Below, in pieces: positions 1-8,617 of a DNA stretch of 64,000 nucleotides; position 1 is the stretch's first letter, and every line of letters begins with the position of its first letter. Under the pieces are notes generated by a model. That model was not told the DNA's origin. It did no database searches and worked only from the letters and a program-made list of their open reading frames with translations. The position numbers and the translations under genes are program-made. Origin of the DNA: Candidatus Coatesiibacteriota bacterium (GTDB lineage: Bacteria; JAFGND01); NCBI GenBank assembly GCA_016927185.1, contig JAFGND010000023.1, forward strand, positions 1-64,000, in the 5' to 3' direction.

Positions 1-779
1 AGATACAGTCCAGGATTATATGCATACAATGTATCTGAAGCAACACTATATATTACTCCATTCCTGTCTATTGAAGGTGGAGTTGGACGTGGAGAACATC
101 CATATCTGAAACCATTAGGGGGATAGAAGACTGTTAATTTATCATACCAGTGAGCATAGTAATATCCATTATCTGTTCCTATTGCCATTATTCCACTATT
201 CTCTTCTCCAAGATTGTAATACCATACACATCCTCCATTATCTTTATTGAATGCATATATATAATCAGAATTTGTCATTACATATATATTTGAACCTCCT
301 GGGATAAAAATAATTGAATGGCAAGAAGTATTTAATCCACGCTCCCAAAGAATAATCCTTTCCTTTGGATCAAAGCATGTAAGACTATATCCTGTTCCAA
401 AATATAACAATCCTTTCTCATCCATGCACATTTCTCTGCCATATTCACCAGTAAATTCCTCTCTCCATAGAAGTTGTGCATTCTTGACTGCCACTAGATA
501 ATTACATTCAGAAGTAGTATGAGCATATAATGTACTGTCTTCTGATATTACTCCTGCTGAAGTAGGCCAGGCGTACATTGAAGATTTTTCAGAATAGATA
601 TTTTTTTCAGATGATTTATTCAAGGAAGGTTCAATATCAATTTCTCCCAGGAATACTGGTTTTGTAGGTCCTTTCAAGGAAGATAATCCATCCTGTCTAT
701 AGTTTACTTTGGAATTATCCCAGAAATGCTCTCCCCAAAGTAACGAAAATCCCACCAAAATTATTATCAAAATACGCAT
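1..779 (-). CDS. Secreted PQQ-like beta-propeller repeat protein (C-terminus beyond window)
   Basis: Reading from an ATG at 779 toward position 1 the frame stays open for 259 codons and leaves the window, so only the N-terminal part is present. It begins with a signal peptide (MRILIIILVGFSLLWG) and then shows repeated blade-like units in which a short hydrophobic strand is followed by a D/N-G-x-I/L-Y-A type turn (for example SIDRNGVIYSVASDTLYAY near the window edge). That pattern is typical of PQQ-like/BamB-like beta-propellers, which are usually extracytoplasmic binding or scaffold proteins. An AAGAGG ribosome site lies just before the ATG. The substrate or partner cannot be told. It is divergent from the adenine deaminase gene. 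Confidence 0.6.
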   Translation of the reverse strand, partial: MRILIIILVGFSLLWGEHFWDNSKVNYRQDGLSSLKGPTKPVFLGEIDIEPSLNKSSEKNIYSEKSSMYAWPTSAGVISEDSTLYAHTTSECNYLVAVKNAQLLWREEFTGEYGREMCMDEKGLLYFGTGYSLTCFDPKERIILWERGLNTSCHSIIFIPGGSNIYVMTNSDYIYAFNKDNGGCVWYYNLGEENSGIMAIGTDNGYYYAHWYDKLTVFYPPNGFRYGCSPRPTPPSIDRNGVIYSVASDTLYAYNPGLY

Positions 780-943
780 AAAACCTCTTAAATACATTGA
801 CTTTTATTATTTAAACATCATTGCATATTATAGTTTTCTGACATGCAAAAAGATATCGGTTTAAAGTAAATCTAGTCAAGCAGTTTTCATTTTATGAACA
901 CCATGAATTAATAGTACAAATAAACTTCAACTGTTGAAATAGA

Positions 944-985
944 TTGACTATATTGATAGATTACAAGTAATGTCATGTTTATAAT
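944..985 (+). promoter_or_regulatory. Candidate sigma-70-type promoter of ade
   Basis: A TTGACT box (944-949) is followed after 18 bases by TAATGT (968-973). A perfect TATAAT also lies at 980-985, but its best upstream box (TTGATA, 953-958) is 21 bases away. Either would start transcription shortly before the AAGGAGG site at 994-1000. The assignment rests on sequence match only. Confidence 0.35.
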
Positions 986-1005
986 TATATTCTAAGGAGG
1001 AAATA

Positions 1006-2736
1006 ATGAAGCATCTTCAGGATCTTATACAGGTAGCGCAGGGACAAAAAAAGGCAACTCTCCTTATAAAGAATGTTAAATTGATAAATATCTTCAATCA
1101 TGAAATACAGAATACAGATATAGCTATTTATAAAAGCAGAATAGCAGCAATAGGCAAATTCAAGATAGAGGGAGAAAAAGAGATTGATTTCCATAATTCC
1201 TGTTATGCTGCCCCAGGCTTCATAGACAGTCATATACATATTGAAAGTACTATGGTTCCACCAGATGAATTTGCAAGAGCAGCAGCTGTACATGGGACTA
1301 CTTGCGTTATAATTGATCCTCATGAAATAGCAAATGTGCTTGGATATGAGGGAATAAAATATATGATGGAAGCAGCAAAACATAATCCGATTTCAATTTT
1401 TATGATGCTTCCCAGTTGCGTACCTGCATCTCCTCTGGAAACAAGTGGCTCCACTCTTTATGCAACTGATTTATATCCACTCCTGTCTGATGAGTGGGTT
1501 CTTGGAATAGGGGAGATGATGAATTATCCCGGAGTAATCACAGGAAACAGGGATATGCTTGACAAGATACGAATAGCAAAAGGAAAGAGAATTGACGGGC
1601 ACGCTCCATATCTTGCTGCATCATCTCTTAATGCGTATGTTGCAGCCGGGATTTATTCTGAACATGAAGCAACCAATCTCAAGGAGGCAAGTGAAAAACT
1701 GTCTCTGGGAGTTTATATAATGATCAGGGAGGGTAGTGCAGCAAGGAATCTGGAGAATCTGGTCAGATTGATAAAGCCAGAAACAAAAGAACGAATTCTT
1801 TTCTGTTCAGATGACTTGCACCCTTCAGATCTGATAAAAGAAGGTCATATAAACAGGATAGTTACAAAAGCAATTTCACTTGGGGTTGATCCCATAACTG
1901 CAATCAGAATAGCAAGTTATAATGCTGCACAGTATTTCCAGTTGACAGATGTAGGTGCAATAGCCCCTGGCTATTTCGCTGATATAATACTTTTCAAGGA
2001 TATGAAGGTTATAAAACCAGATATGGTTATAAGAAGCGGGGAAATTGTTGTTGAAAAAGGTGTCTGTACTAAGAAGAGAAAGATAAACAGGAATCCACCA
2101 CGTGGAACAGTCAATATTGGCAAGTTCCATATAGACAAGCTGAAGATATTCGCACCTGTTGGGAAAAAGGAAGCAAGGATATATGTTATCAGGATTGTAC
2201 CAGGTGAGCTTATAACAAAAAAGGAAACGGAAATCATGCATGTATCTGATGGTTTGCTGAACTCTGCTGTAAAAAGGGATATATTGAAACTTTCTGTTGT
2301 TGAAAGGCATAGAGCAAGCGGAAAGGTGGGACTTGGATTTGTTTCAGGAATGGGACTTAAATATGGAGCTCTGGCTTCAACAGTTGCACATGATTCCCAC
2401 AATATTATTACTGTTGGAACAAATGATTCAGATATGTATCTGGCAATACAGGCTTTAGTTGATTCTCAAGGTGGAAAAGTGGTTGTAAAAGACGGGAAAG
2501 TCATTGAACTTTTACCGCTTCCAATAGCTGGTCTTATGAGTCCCCTTCCAATACAGAAAGTCTCCTCCCAAATCAAGAGACTCAATGCAGCTGCACAAAA
2601 ACTAGGTTCCCGGCTTATAGATCCATTCATGACATTATCATTCCTGGCTCTTCCAGTAATTCCTGAGTTGAAACTAACTGATTTTGGATTGATAGATGTC
2701 GGAAAATTCCAGGTAATCTCCTTGTTTGCAGATTGA
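1006..2736 (+). CDS. ade: Adenine deaminase
   Basis: Cytoplasmic amidohydrolase-superfamily enzyme that converts adenine to hypoxanthine and ammonia (purine salvage). The 576-residue length matches the Ade family. Visible signatures are the metal-binding HIHIES at 76-81, DPHEIAN at about 104-110, DGHAP and SEHEATN in the barrel, and a C-terminal domain with HDSHNI. The start is fixed by AAGGAGG ending five bases before the ATG. It stands alone: the gene to the left is divergent and the gene to the right is convergent, so it is probably monocistronic. The paralogous possibility (another amidohydrolase) is unlikely given full-length family features. Confidence 0.95.
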   Translation: MKHLQDLIQVAQGQKKATLLIKNVKLINIFNHEIQNTDIAIYKSRIAAIGKFKIEGEKEIDFHNSCYAAPGFIDSHIHIESTMVPPDEFARAAAVHGTTCVIIDPHEIANVLGYEGIKYMMEAAKHNPISIFMMLPSCVPASPLETSGSTLYATDLYPLLSDEWVLGIGEMMNYPGVITGNRDMLDKIRIAKGKRIDGHAPYLAASSLNAYVAAGIYSEHEATNLKEASEKLSLGVYIMIREGSAARNLENLVRLIKPETKERILFCSDDLHPSDLIKEGHINRIVTKAISLGVDPITAIRIASYNAAQYFQLTDVGAIAPGYFADIILFKDMKVIKPDMVIRSGEIVVEKGVCTKKRKINRNPPRGTVNIGKFHIDKLKIFAPVGKKEARIYVIRIVPGELITKKETEIMHVSDGLLNSAVKRDILKLSVVERHRASGKVGLGFVSGMGLKYGALASTVAHDSHNIITVGTNDSDMYLAIQALVDSQGGKVVVKDGKVIELLPLPIAGLMSPLPIQKVSSQIKRLNAAAQKLGSRLIDPFMTLSFLALPVIPELKLTDFGLIDVGKFQVISLFAD

Positions 2737-2800
2737 TTTATTATTGTTGTAAAAGCGATAATTCTTCAACACAATAAACCAATCTGGCTTGATGAGTAGA

Positions 2801-3580
2801 TTACAATTCCACTTTGAAAAAACCTTTCAAGATGAAAGCAAACAGGATTGTAAGCAGGAAATATGGATACAGCCAGTAGGTTTTTACTGACAGGAATTCT
2901 ATTTCCCTTTCTGGATATTTAATCTCGTAAGCTTGTATGCCATCAAGAGCATTATATGGAACGGGAGAGAGTATTCCTGAAAGGGATTTACTTGAACCGC
3001 TAAAGAGAAATGAGTTTTTTGAACCTTTTACCTTGATTTCTCTGGTCTTATCTGACAGTTTTATTATTGCATCCTTATCTGAATTGTACTTTAATCTCCA
3101 GTAATATCTGTTTTCTTCTTCCAGGAAAAAAGGATCTGTTTCCTTGATTAATCCCTTGAATTCAACATCAGGTTTATTTATTCCTCTCAAAGAGAAAAGA
3201 AATGTTTCGTTTTTCTTGAATGGTCTATGTGCCAGATGAGGCTCAACCTGTATTATCAGAACAATTGCAGGAATTATTAAATATGCAACTGGTTTGAGAT
3301 TAGCAAGAAAGTATTTCAGGTTGGCAGAAAGAACAAATTTCAAGCTCTTTACTGTTTGTGCAGGATTATCCTTGAATAGAAGCATTTCCAGTATCCCTGC
3401 TTTTACCATGGATTTTGCTGTTTTTATTTTAAGAGGATCACTTACTTTCTTGTAAACAAACAGGGCTAAAACTGATGTCAGAAGTGAAATCAAGGTGATA
3501 GCTACCCAGTCAGGCAAGGATATTGCAATAAAAGAGAAAGGTATGAACAAGGTAGTAAGGAAGTAATTCAGATAATGCAC
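2801..3580 (-). CDS. Integral membrane protein of unknown function
   Basis: I do not recognise this 259-residue protein. It has two N-terminal hydrophobic segments (about 8-45), a cytoplasmic-looking basic stretch, a third membrane segment at about 98-112, an extracytoplasmic domain rich in beta-type sequence (about 115-230) and a last membrane segment close to the C-terminus. The start is a GTG that shares one base with the TAG stop of the preceding ribbon-helix-helix-like gene (TAGTG), which implies translational coupling. It is the last gene of a minus-strand run with the Tat-exported phosphodiesterase-like protein, so a role linked to that enzyme is likely but not shown. Confidence 0.6.
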   Translation of the reverse strand: MHYLNYFLTTLFIPFSFIAISLPDWVAITLISLLTSVLALFVYKKVSDPLKIKTAKSMVKAGILEMLLFKDNPAQTVKSLKFVLSANLKYFLANLKPVAYLIIPAIVLIIQVEPHLAHRPFKKNETFLFSLRGINKPDVEFKGLIKETDPFFLEEENRYYWRLKYNSDKDAIIKLSDKTREIKVKGSKNSFLFSGSSKSLSGILSPVPYNALDGIQAYEIKYPEREIEFLSVKTYWLYPYFLLTILFAFILKGFFKVEL

Positions 3581-3771
3581 TATAAATAACCAAGTCCCTG
3601 CAGTTTTTCTTTTATTGCTTCGCTGTCAGTTTCTCCTTCAAACTTTGCTATTTCCTGCTCAAGTATATGTGAAACAAACTCATCAATACTGCTATAACCT
3701 GCTTTTTCAGATATCTGCTTGAGTCTCTCGTACAATCCGTCAGCTATCTTTATTTTTTTCCCTCCGAACAT
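3580..3771 (-). CDS. Small ribbon-helix-helix-like protein with C-terminal LGYL motif
   Basis: A 63-residue protein. The first part (KIKIADGLYERLKQISEKAG) resembles a ribbon-helix-helix DNA-binding unit: a short basic strand followed by two helices. The C-terminus ends IKEKLQGLGYL, an acidic helix closing with Leu-Gly-Tyr-Leu. The same kind of ending occurs in the CysC-like protein at 39480-40079. The start has GGAGAAGAA directly upstream of the ATG. It lies 10 bases after the phosphodiesterase-like gene and overlaps the next gene by one base, so it belongs to the same transcript. It might be a small regulator or an accessory partner of the phosphodiesterase; neither can be decided. Confidence 0.6.
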   Translation of the reverse strand: MFGGKKIKIADGLYERLKQISEKAGYSSIDEFVSHILEQEIAKFEGETDSEAIKEKLQGLGYL

Positions 3772-3781
3772 TTCTTCTCCT

Positions 3782-5770
3782 TTACAAAATTATCTTCCCG
3801 TCATAATCATTTGGAACTGGGATATTGAAAATGTTCAATACTGTTGGTGCAATATCAATGAGAGAAGGATTGGCATCAATAAGCTTCCTGTTGCTAAGGA
3901 ATACTCCTGGAACCCTGTTGTAATCTATACAGTGATCACCAGACCATTTACCTTTGTTAGGTCTTATAATCCATTCAGTTATTTTACCCAGAGCGCTTTG
4001 CCATGCAATTCTGTAATCCCTCTCAAATCCGAGAATTATATCCGGAGATTCATTCATGAATTCACCTTTGAAAATCTCAGTGGCTTTATAAATATTTGCA
4101 AAAACATTTTTGTTAGTTGCAGGATCCTTCAATGCAAGCAATTTTTCCTTGATTTCTTCTAATAATCCTTTTTCCTCATTAGGCGTCACTATTCCCTGTG
4201 CTTCCCTGTTCCTTTTATTAAGATAAAGTCCATTCAAGCCATATGCATATGCTCTTGTCTGTGGCCAGTCAACATCAATAAAAGCTTCATTATCACTTGA
4301 CTTCAAGCCATCGCTGAAATAAAGGTATTTGTTTTCATGAAGCCAGGAGTTGACATTTACTGAATACTTGAAAGAAGCAAAACCATGATCGCTGCAAATG
4401 ATTATTATATCATCTTTATCAAGTTCTGACAGAATTTTTCCAAGCATAACATCAAATGATAAATAAAGATCCCTGATAGCATTTTTTATTTCAAGACATT
4501 CCTTGATATTATAAGCAGGATGATGTTCATCAAGTGCTCTCCATAATACATGAGTATTCTGGTCTAAACTGGAGAAATAGAAGAATAGCAAACCATCCTT
4601 GAAAGACTTGAATTCATGCTCGAAATGAGTAATACTCTCATCAAGTATATAGAGAGCTTGTTGCAGATATTCCCTGTCAGTAAGTGCTCCTGAAGTCAAT
4701 GATTTAGTATTTTCTGGCATTCCCTGCGTGTAAAACAATCCCATATCTTTAGAAAGATTTGCAGCATATCCAGAAGGTGCATCTATCGGAAGAGCCGGAT
4801 CATTGGGGTTTATATTCACTGGTGTAACATAAAGTTGGAAATCCGGATATAATGATTTCAGATAGAATCTGACAATCCCTGATATTTTCTTCATAGAACC
4901 TGCAAAAGGAAAATCTATCTCAATCCATCTTGACCATTCCTTTTCCTTTAGAAGAATCTCTTCTTTTCCAAAACGAAGCAACAATAACGACTTTTCTTTA
5001 TCCAGAAATGCCGTTCCATTTGAATATGTTGTTATTTTCTTATTCTTGAATGGATTTTCAGGTCCAGGTATTGATAAATTTACTTTGTTATTTGTTACTG
5101 CTACAGGTATTATCTGACCGCCTCCAGCTTCTTCATCCTGTATGAATTCAACATTTGTGAAAAGTGTGAACAAGCCATAAGTCCCTTGTAAATCCGGAGT
5201 ACCCATACCGCTTATGCTTTTGCCAAATCTTGTTTCTTTTGGAGGAAAGTTAGAAGGGATTTTATAAATAGTATGAGCAATTTTATGTGCATCAAGATAA
5301 TCCCAGAAAACATCACTCCTGTTCAGATTTTCGACCTTGCCTGCTGACAAGGGGATTTTCCATGAGGATAAATTCAGATTAATATCTCCACTTATACTTT
5401 TCGAAGTACTCAGGAAAGGTGTATAGAAATTGGGATCTCGGTGTATGAAATCGAAAATTCCATGTTTGGCAGGATTCTTCCCTGAAGCAAATGAAGCCCA
5501 TGCAACAGGAGATTGGGGAGGCATTACAGTACGCAGAGGGGAAAATGAACCTGTTTTTGATAACGTATAAAAATTTTTCATTAATCCTTCATTGAACATT
5601 TTTTTAAGAAAACCTGGATCCATACCATCTATTCCAAGTATTAAAATCCTTCTTCCTGTTCTTATGCTTCTGCTTTGAAGCCTGCAACCAATCATTCCAG
5701 TAGAAAGCAGACCACAAGCAGATAGCTTCAAAAAATCTCTTCTATTAATCTCGAATCTTTTTCTTGTCAT
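3782..5770 (-). CDS. Alkaline-phosphatase-superfamily phosphodiesterase/nucleotide pyrophosphatase-like protein, Tat lipoprotein
   Basis: A 662-residue protein of the type I phosphodiesterase/nucleotide pyrophosphatase family. The N-terminus carries a twin-arginine motif RRDFLK (10-15) followed by a lipobox ending at Cys29 (TGMIGC), so it should be folded and loaded with metal in the cytoplasm, exported by Tat and lipid-anchored. The first metal motif is LGIDGMDPGF, the nucleophile region is PPQSPVAWASF followed by KHGIFDF, and further metal ligands lie in CSDHGF and in SGDH near the end. The middle part (about 210-360) holds a long insertion. Its start codon overlaps the stop of the gene before it (TAATG). 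The natural substrate (phosphodiester, sulfate ester or phosphonate) is unknown. Confidence 0.8.
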   Translation of the reverse strand: MTRKRFEINRRDFLKLSACGLLSTGMIGCRLQSRSIRTGRRILILGIDGMDPGFLKKMFNEGLMKNFYTLSKTGSFSPLRTVMPPQSPVAWASFASGKNPAKHGIFDFIHRDPNFYTPFLSTSKSISGDINLNLSSWKIPLSAGKVENLNRSDVFWDYLDAHKIAHTIYKIPSNFPPKETRFGKSISGMGTPDLQGTYGLFTLFTNVEFIQDEEAGGGQIIPVAVTNNKVNLSIPGPENPFKNKKITTYSNGTAFLDKEKSLLLLRFGKEEILLKEKEWSRWIEIDFPFAGSMKKISGIVRFYLKSLYPDFQLYVTPVNINPNDPALPIDAPSGYAANLSKDMGLFYTQGMPENTKSLTSGALTDREYLQQALYILDESITHFEHEFKSFKDGLLFFYFSSLDQNTHVLWRALDEHHPAYNIKECLEIKNAIRDLYLSFDVMLGKILSELDKDDIIIICSDHGFASFKYSVNVNSWLHENKYLYFSDGLKSSDNEAFIDVDWPQTRAYAYGLNGLYLNKRNREAQGIVTPNEEKGLLEEIKEKLLALKDPATNKNVFANIYKATEIFKGEFMNESPDIILGFERDYRIAWQSALGKITEWIIRPNKGKWSGDHCIDYNRVPGVFLSNRKLIDANPSLIDIAPTVLNIFNIPVPNDYDGKIIL

Positions 5771-6108
5771 TATTTTCCGTGCTCTTTGGGAATCTTTTCT
5801 ATTACAAACCTTACTATAGTAGATATAATCATTATGGAACCCATTGTCAAGAGAATAATGCTTGTATTTTTAAAATCAACAATTTCCTTTTCCATATTCT
5901 TTAATTCAGTATCTTCAAATGATCCTGCATTTGAATTTGTATTCTCGGTAATGTTAAATCTTGTTTCTTTGCTTTTCAATTCATTCAGCTCATTTTGTTT
6001 CTTTTTTGATGCTGAATAAAAGAAACAGGCAAGCAGAAGGCAAATTATAAAAGAAATAAAAGGAAGTAAAACCAGTTTTCTCTTAGGCAAAAGCCGTTTT
6101 CCTTTCAA
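5770..6108 (-). CDS. Membrane protein with coiled-coil middle (N-terminus probably lost to a frameshift)
   Basis: As read, the frame starts at a TTG at 6108 with no ribosome site and gives 112 residues: basic start, membrane segment (about 13-30), a charged coiled-coil-like middle (about 32-80) and a second membrane segment (about 83-103). Upstream of the TTG the same frame stays open back to about 6166 and encodes AWGAFAADQEIPDLQRTFS, which looks like a signal-peptidase I site (AFA|AD) and a mature N-terminus. The matching hydrophobic signal sequence lies one frame off at 6211-6167. I infer a one-base frameshift or sequence error. The stop overlaps the start of the phosphodiesterase-like gene, so the two are coupled. 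Function unknown. Confidence 0.55.
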   Translation of the reverse strand: MKGKRLLPKRKLVLLPFISFIICLLLACFFYSASKKKQNELNELKSKETRFNITENTNSNAGSFEDTELKNMEKEIVDFKNTSIILLTMGSIMIISTIVRFVIEKIPKEHGK

Positions 6109-6127
6109 ACTGAAAGTTCTTTGCAGG

Positions 6128-6211
6128 TCAGGTATTTCCTGATCTGCAGCAAATGCACCCCAGGCTTATTAATAGAATTACTAGCAAAAAAATTATTATC
6201 ATTAGTTTCAT
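6128..6211 (-). pseudogene. Signal-peptide-like 27-codon frame, probable detached N-terminus of the downstream membrane protein
   Basis: From the ATG at 6211 the frame reads MKLMIIIFLLVILLIS and then SLGCICCRSGNT before a TGA. Taken alone it could be a tiny lipoprotein (Gly-Cys after a hydrophobic stretch). Skipping one A in the AATAAG run near 6166 instead joins the hydrophobic stretch to AWGAFAADQEIP in the frame of the 5770-6108 gene and gives an excellent signal peptide. The downstream frame has two consecutive TAA codons just before this point, so the join can only occur there. I favour the frameshift reading. Confidence 0.4.
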
Positions 6212-6228
6212 TTTTGCTTTTTTATACA

Positions 6229-6717
6229 TTAATCTATCCACAGGTTTTTCTCCCTTATAAGATCCTCAATGCGTTTTTCTATCAATCTTGAATCATTAGT
6301 AGAAAAAACTCTTTCTTCAAGATTATCGGGAATATCTGATTTGTCATGTTTTGTGTATCTTATTGTATAGCAACCATTTGCAAGCGCACTTAAGCAATCG
6401 TCCTTATTGTTACCTATGAATATGGAAATCTTTGGCTTGGTTTTCTCTATCCATTTCCAAACCTTGTTGATTTTTGTCCATCCATATGTCCCCTTTAAAT
6501 GATCAGGAACCTGCCAACCTTTTATTCGCATTCCAAGCTTGAATATCCATGCAAAAGGGGTAGGTCTCTTGCTAAGTATAATCAGAGTTGCAAATGAATT
6601 TATTCTATTCCAGAATTCTTTTGAGATTGCTGGTTCAGAAGGAGTAAAATCTTTTATCGCAGAACTTATTAGTGTCTGATCGATATCTACAAATATCAGT
6701 ATATCATTCTCGCGCAT
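6229..6717 (-). CDS. HAD-like phosphatase
   Basis: The ATG at 6717 gives 162 residues; it follows the stop of the metallophosphoesterase gene by one base, which makes it a better start than the TTG 18 bases upstream. Motif I of the haloacid dehalogenase superfamily is clear (FVDIDQTLI: nucleophile Asp and second Asp), motif II is the Ser of ILSKRP, and motif III/IV is represented by IFIGNNKDDCLSALANG. HAD proteins of this size are usually soluble cytoplasmic phosphatases. There is no large cap domain. The substrate is unknown. It is coupled with the metallophosphoesterase upstream. Confidence 0.6.
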   Translation of the reverse strand: MRENDILIFVDIDQTLISSAIKDFTPSEPAISKEFWNRINSFATLIILSKRPTPFAWIFKLGMRIKGWQVPDHLKGTYGWTKINKVWKWIEKTKPKISIFIGNNKDDCLSALANGCYTIRYTKHDKSDIPDNLEERVFSTNDSRLIEKRIEDLIREKNLWID

Positions 6718-6718
6718 G

Positions 6719-7558
6719 CTATCTCTCAATAACAAATGAATCTACCAGTTTATTCTCATTATTGAAGCAGAATGCAAGGGTTTTAGATGAATAAACCTCA
6801 AGCAGTAAATAGTGATTTGTAACAAGAGCAAAAAAGTCTTTTTTATCTTTATAATAATTCTTCCTTATGAAAGTTAGTTTCCCTCCTCCTCCTCCAGATA
6901 CAACATGCCAGACACCATTGACTTTCTGTCTTGCATAAAGATGATCATGACCACTGAAAAAAGAGGAGACCTTGACTTTCTTGAAAAGAGGAAGCAAGTT
7001 CTTTTGCAAATTTATATTATCACTGTGTCTCCCGGGTGAATACATCGGGTGATGAAGAATTACAAATAAGTAACCAGTGCAATCAGATTTCAGCTGATTA
7101 ACAAGCCATTTACTCTGATCGCTGTTATTCGAATAATCAATGTTAGAATCAAGAATAATGAATTTGGAGTTGGGTTTGTTTTTGGGATAACTGAATGTAT
7201 AATATGTTTTGCCTCCACTCATTTCATAAATCGCAGGGAAGTATTTTTTCAGAATTTTCCATCCTTTAGATCCATATGTTTCATGATTCCCTATAGTTGG
7301 ATAATATGGGATTTCAGATAATGGTTTTATTTCCTTAAGGAATAATTTCCATAAGGAATCTATTCCACCAATATTAACCATATCACCAACGGTAATCACA
7401 AAATCAGGTTTTTTTGAAACTATATTTGCAATAATTTTTTCGTGTCTTACTCCACCTCCCTGGCTATCTCCATATATCACGAATTTATAGAGAAGTTGCT
7501 CAGAAAGCAAAGATTGAAAGGTGGAAATGATAAAAACAATAATCAGAATAAATTTCAT
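6719..7558 (-). CDS. Secreted calcineurin-like (purple-acid-phosphatase-type) metallophosphoesterase
   Basis: A 279-residue protein with an N-terminal signal peptide (hydrophobic to about residue 19). All five metallophosphoesterase blocks are present in order: YGDSQGG, VGDMVN, GNHETYG, LHHPMYSPG and SGHDHLYAR. The GNHE plus HHPMYS arrangement resembles purple acid phosphatase-like members that hydrolyse phosphomonoesters in the periplasm. It heads the minus-strand run that includes the HAD-like gene and the frameshifted membrane protein. The specific substrate is not readable from sequence. Confidence 0.8.
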   Translation of the reverse strand: MKFILIIVFIISTFQSLLSEQLLYKFVIYGDSQGGGVRHEKIIANIVSKKPDFVITVGDMVNIGGIDSLWKLFLKEIKPLSEIPYYPTIGNHETYGSKGWKILKKYFPAIYEMSGGKTYYTFSYPKNKPNSKFIILDSNIDYSNNSDQSKWLVNQLKSDCTGYLFVILHHPMYSPGRHSDNINLQKNLLPLFKKVKVSSFFSGHDHLYARQKVNGVWHVVSGGGGGKLTFIRKNYYKDKKDFFALVTNHYLLLEVYSSKTLAFCFNNENKLVDSFVIER

Positions 7559-7654
7559 ATTGCTTAAGATACCTGAAACTGAAAGTTTGTCAAATGTTAA
7601 AGATAATTATTTTTGTGTTGATTATATAATCAAACAGATGAAAACGTACCAGAT

Positions 7655-8617
7655 ATGAATGAACATTATTCAAATAACGAAGAAGCTTATATAGAGAAAC
7701 TCAGCACTAATCTTGGTAAACTGAAGCTGAAGACTCCATGGATAATGGCTTCAGGGACTTTTGGGTATGGATATGAGCTTAAAGAAGTGACAGATTATAG
7801 ATTTATTGGAGCTATAACAACAAAGACAATAACTAGGAAAACGAAAGCTGGTAATCTCCCACCTCGCCTGTTTCAAATAAACAAGGGACTTTTGAATACT
7901 ATAGGACTTGCTAATGCAGGGATGGAAGATTTCAAGGATGGAATATTTCCTCTTTTGAAAGATATAGAACCCAGGCTAATCCTTAGTATTGGTGGTGAGA
8001 GTGTGGATGAATATCTTGAAGTGATAGAAAATCTTGAAGGCTTGAAGAAAGTAAGTGCAATTGAACTTAATGTTTCATGTCCCAATATAGATATATCAGG
8101 AAAGAATCTCTGCCAATCACCTGATAGATTATCTAGTCTGGTTAAATTGGCAAGGGGAATCACAAGTAAGCCAATAATAGTCAAAATAACTCCAAATGAA
8201 ATAAACACTGCTGGAATATCAAATCTTTGCATATCAGCAGGAGCAGATATTTTAAATATATCAAATACTTTTACTGGAACTTTTTTAACCTTTCCTGACC
8301 TGAAATTTGTTCTGTCCAGACCTCTGGGAGGTTACTCCGGGAAACCTGTTTTCCCAATATCTCTTGCAAAAGTGTGGCAAACCAGACAGGAATTGAATAG
8401 TCCAATAATTGCATCAGGTGGAGTTGAAGATTTAAAAAGTGCAATTTCATTTCTTGCAGTTGGAGCTAATGCTGTTTCTATTGGAACAGGCATCTTCAAG
8501 GATTATGGGTTGCCAAAAAAACTATCATTAGGTCTTCTGACTTATCTTAAAAAAAGAGACATCACAATAGATAAACTAATAGGAATTGCTTCTATAGAAG
8601 ACAATAGGGGGGAATAA
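7655..8617 (+). CDS. pyrD: Dihydroorotate dehydrogenase, class 1B-like
   Basis: Fourth step of pyrimidine synthesis: oxidation of dihydroorotate to orotate on an FMN flavoprotein. At 320 residues it has the class 1 layout: FMN-loop IMASGTFGYG (30-39), GAITTKTIT (52-60), the catalytic-loop NVSCPN with Cys142 as base, and C-terminal FMN phosphate site IIASGG and VGANAVSIGTGIF. Class 1 (Cys base) rather than class 2 (Ser base) suits an NAD-linked or fumarate-linked enzyme of anaerobes; class 1B normally uses a PyrK subunit, and no pyrK is in the window. The stop shares one base with the pyrG start (TAATG). Confidence 0.93.
   Translation: MNEHYSNNEEAYIEKLSTNLGKLKLKTPWIMASGTFGYGYELKEVTDYRFIGAITTKTITRKTKAGNLPPRLFQINKGLLNTIGLANAGMEDFKDGIFPLLKDIEPRLILSIGGESVDEYLEVIENLEGLKKVSAIELNVSCPNIDISGKNLCQSPDRLSSLVKLARGITSKPIIVKITPNEINTAGISNLCISAGADILNISNTFTGTFLTFPDLKFVLSRPLGGYSGKPVFPISLAKVWQTRQELNSPIIASGGVEDLKSAISFLAVGANAVSIGTGIFKDYGLPKKLSLGLLTYLKKRDITIDKLIGIASIEDNRGE

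Noticed and set aside
1876-2402. Minus-strand open frames inside ade
   Set aside because: They are antisense shadows of a clearly conserved gene with no ribosome sites or known motifs.
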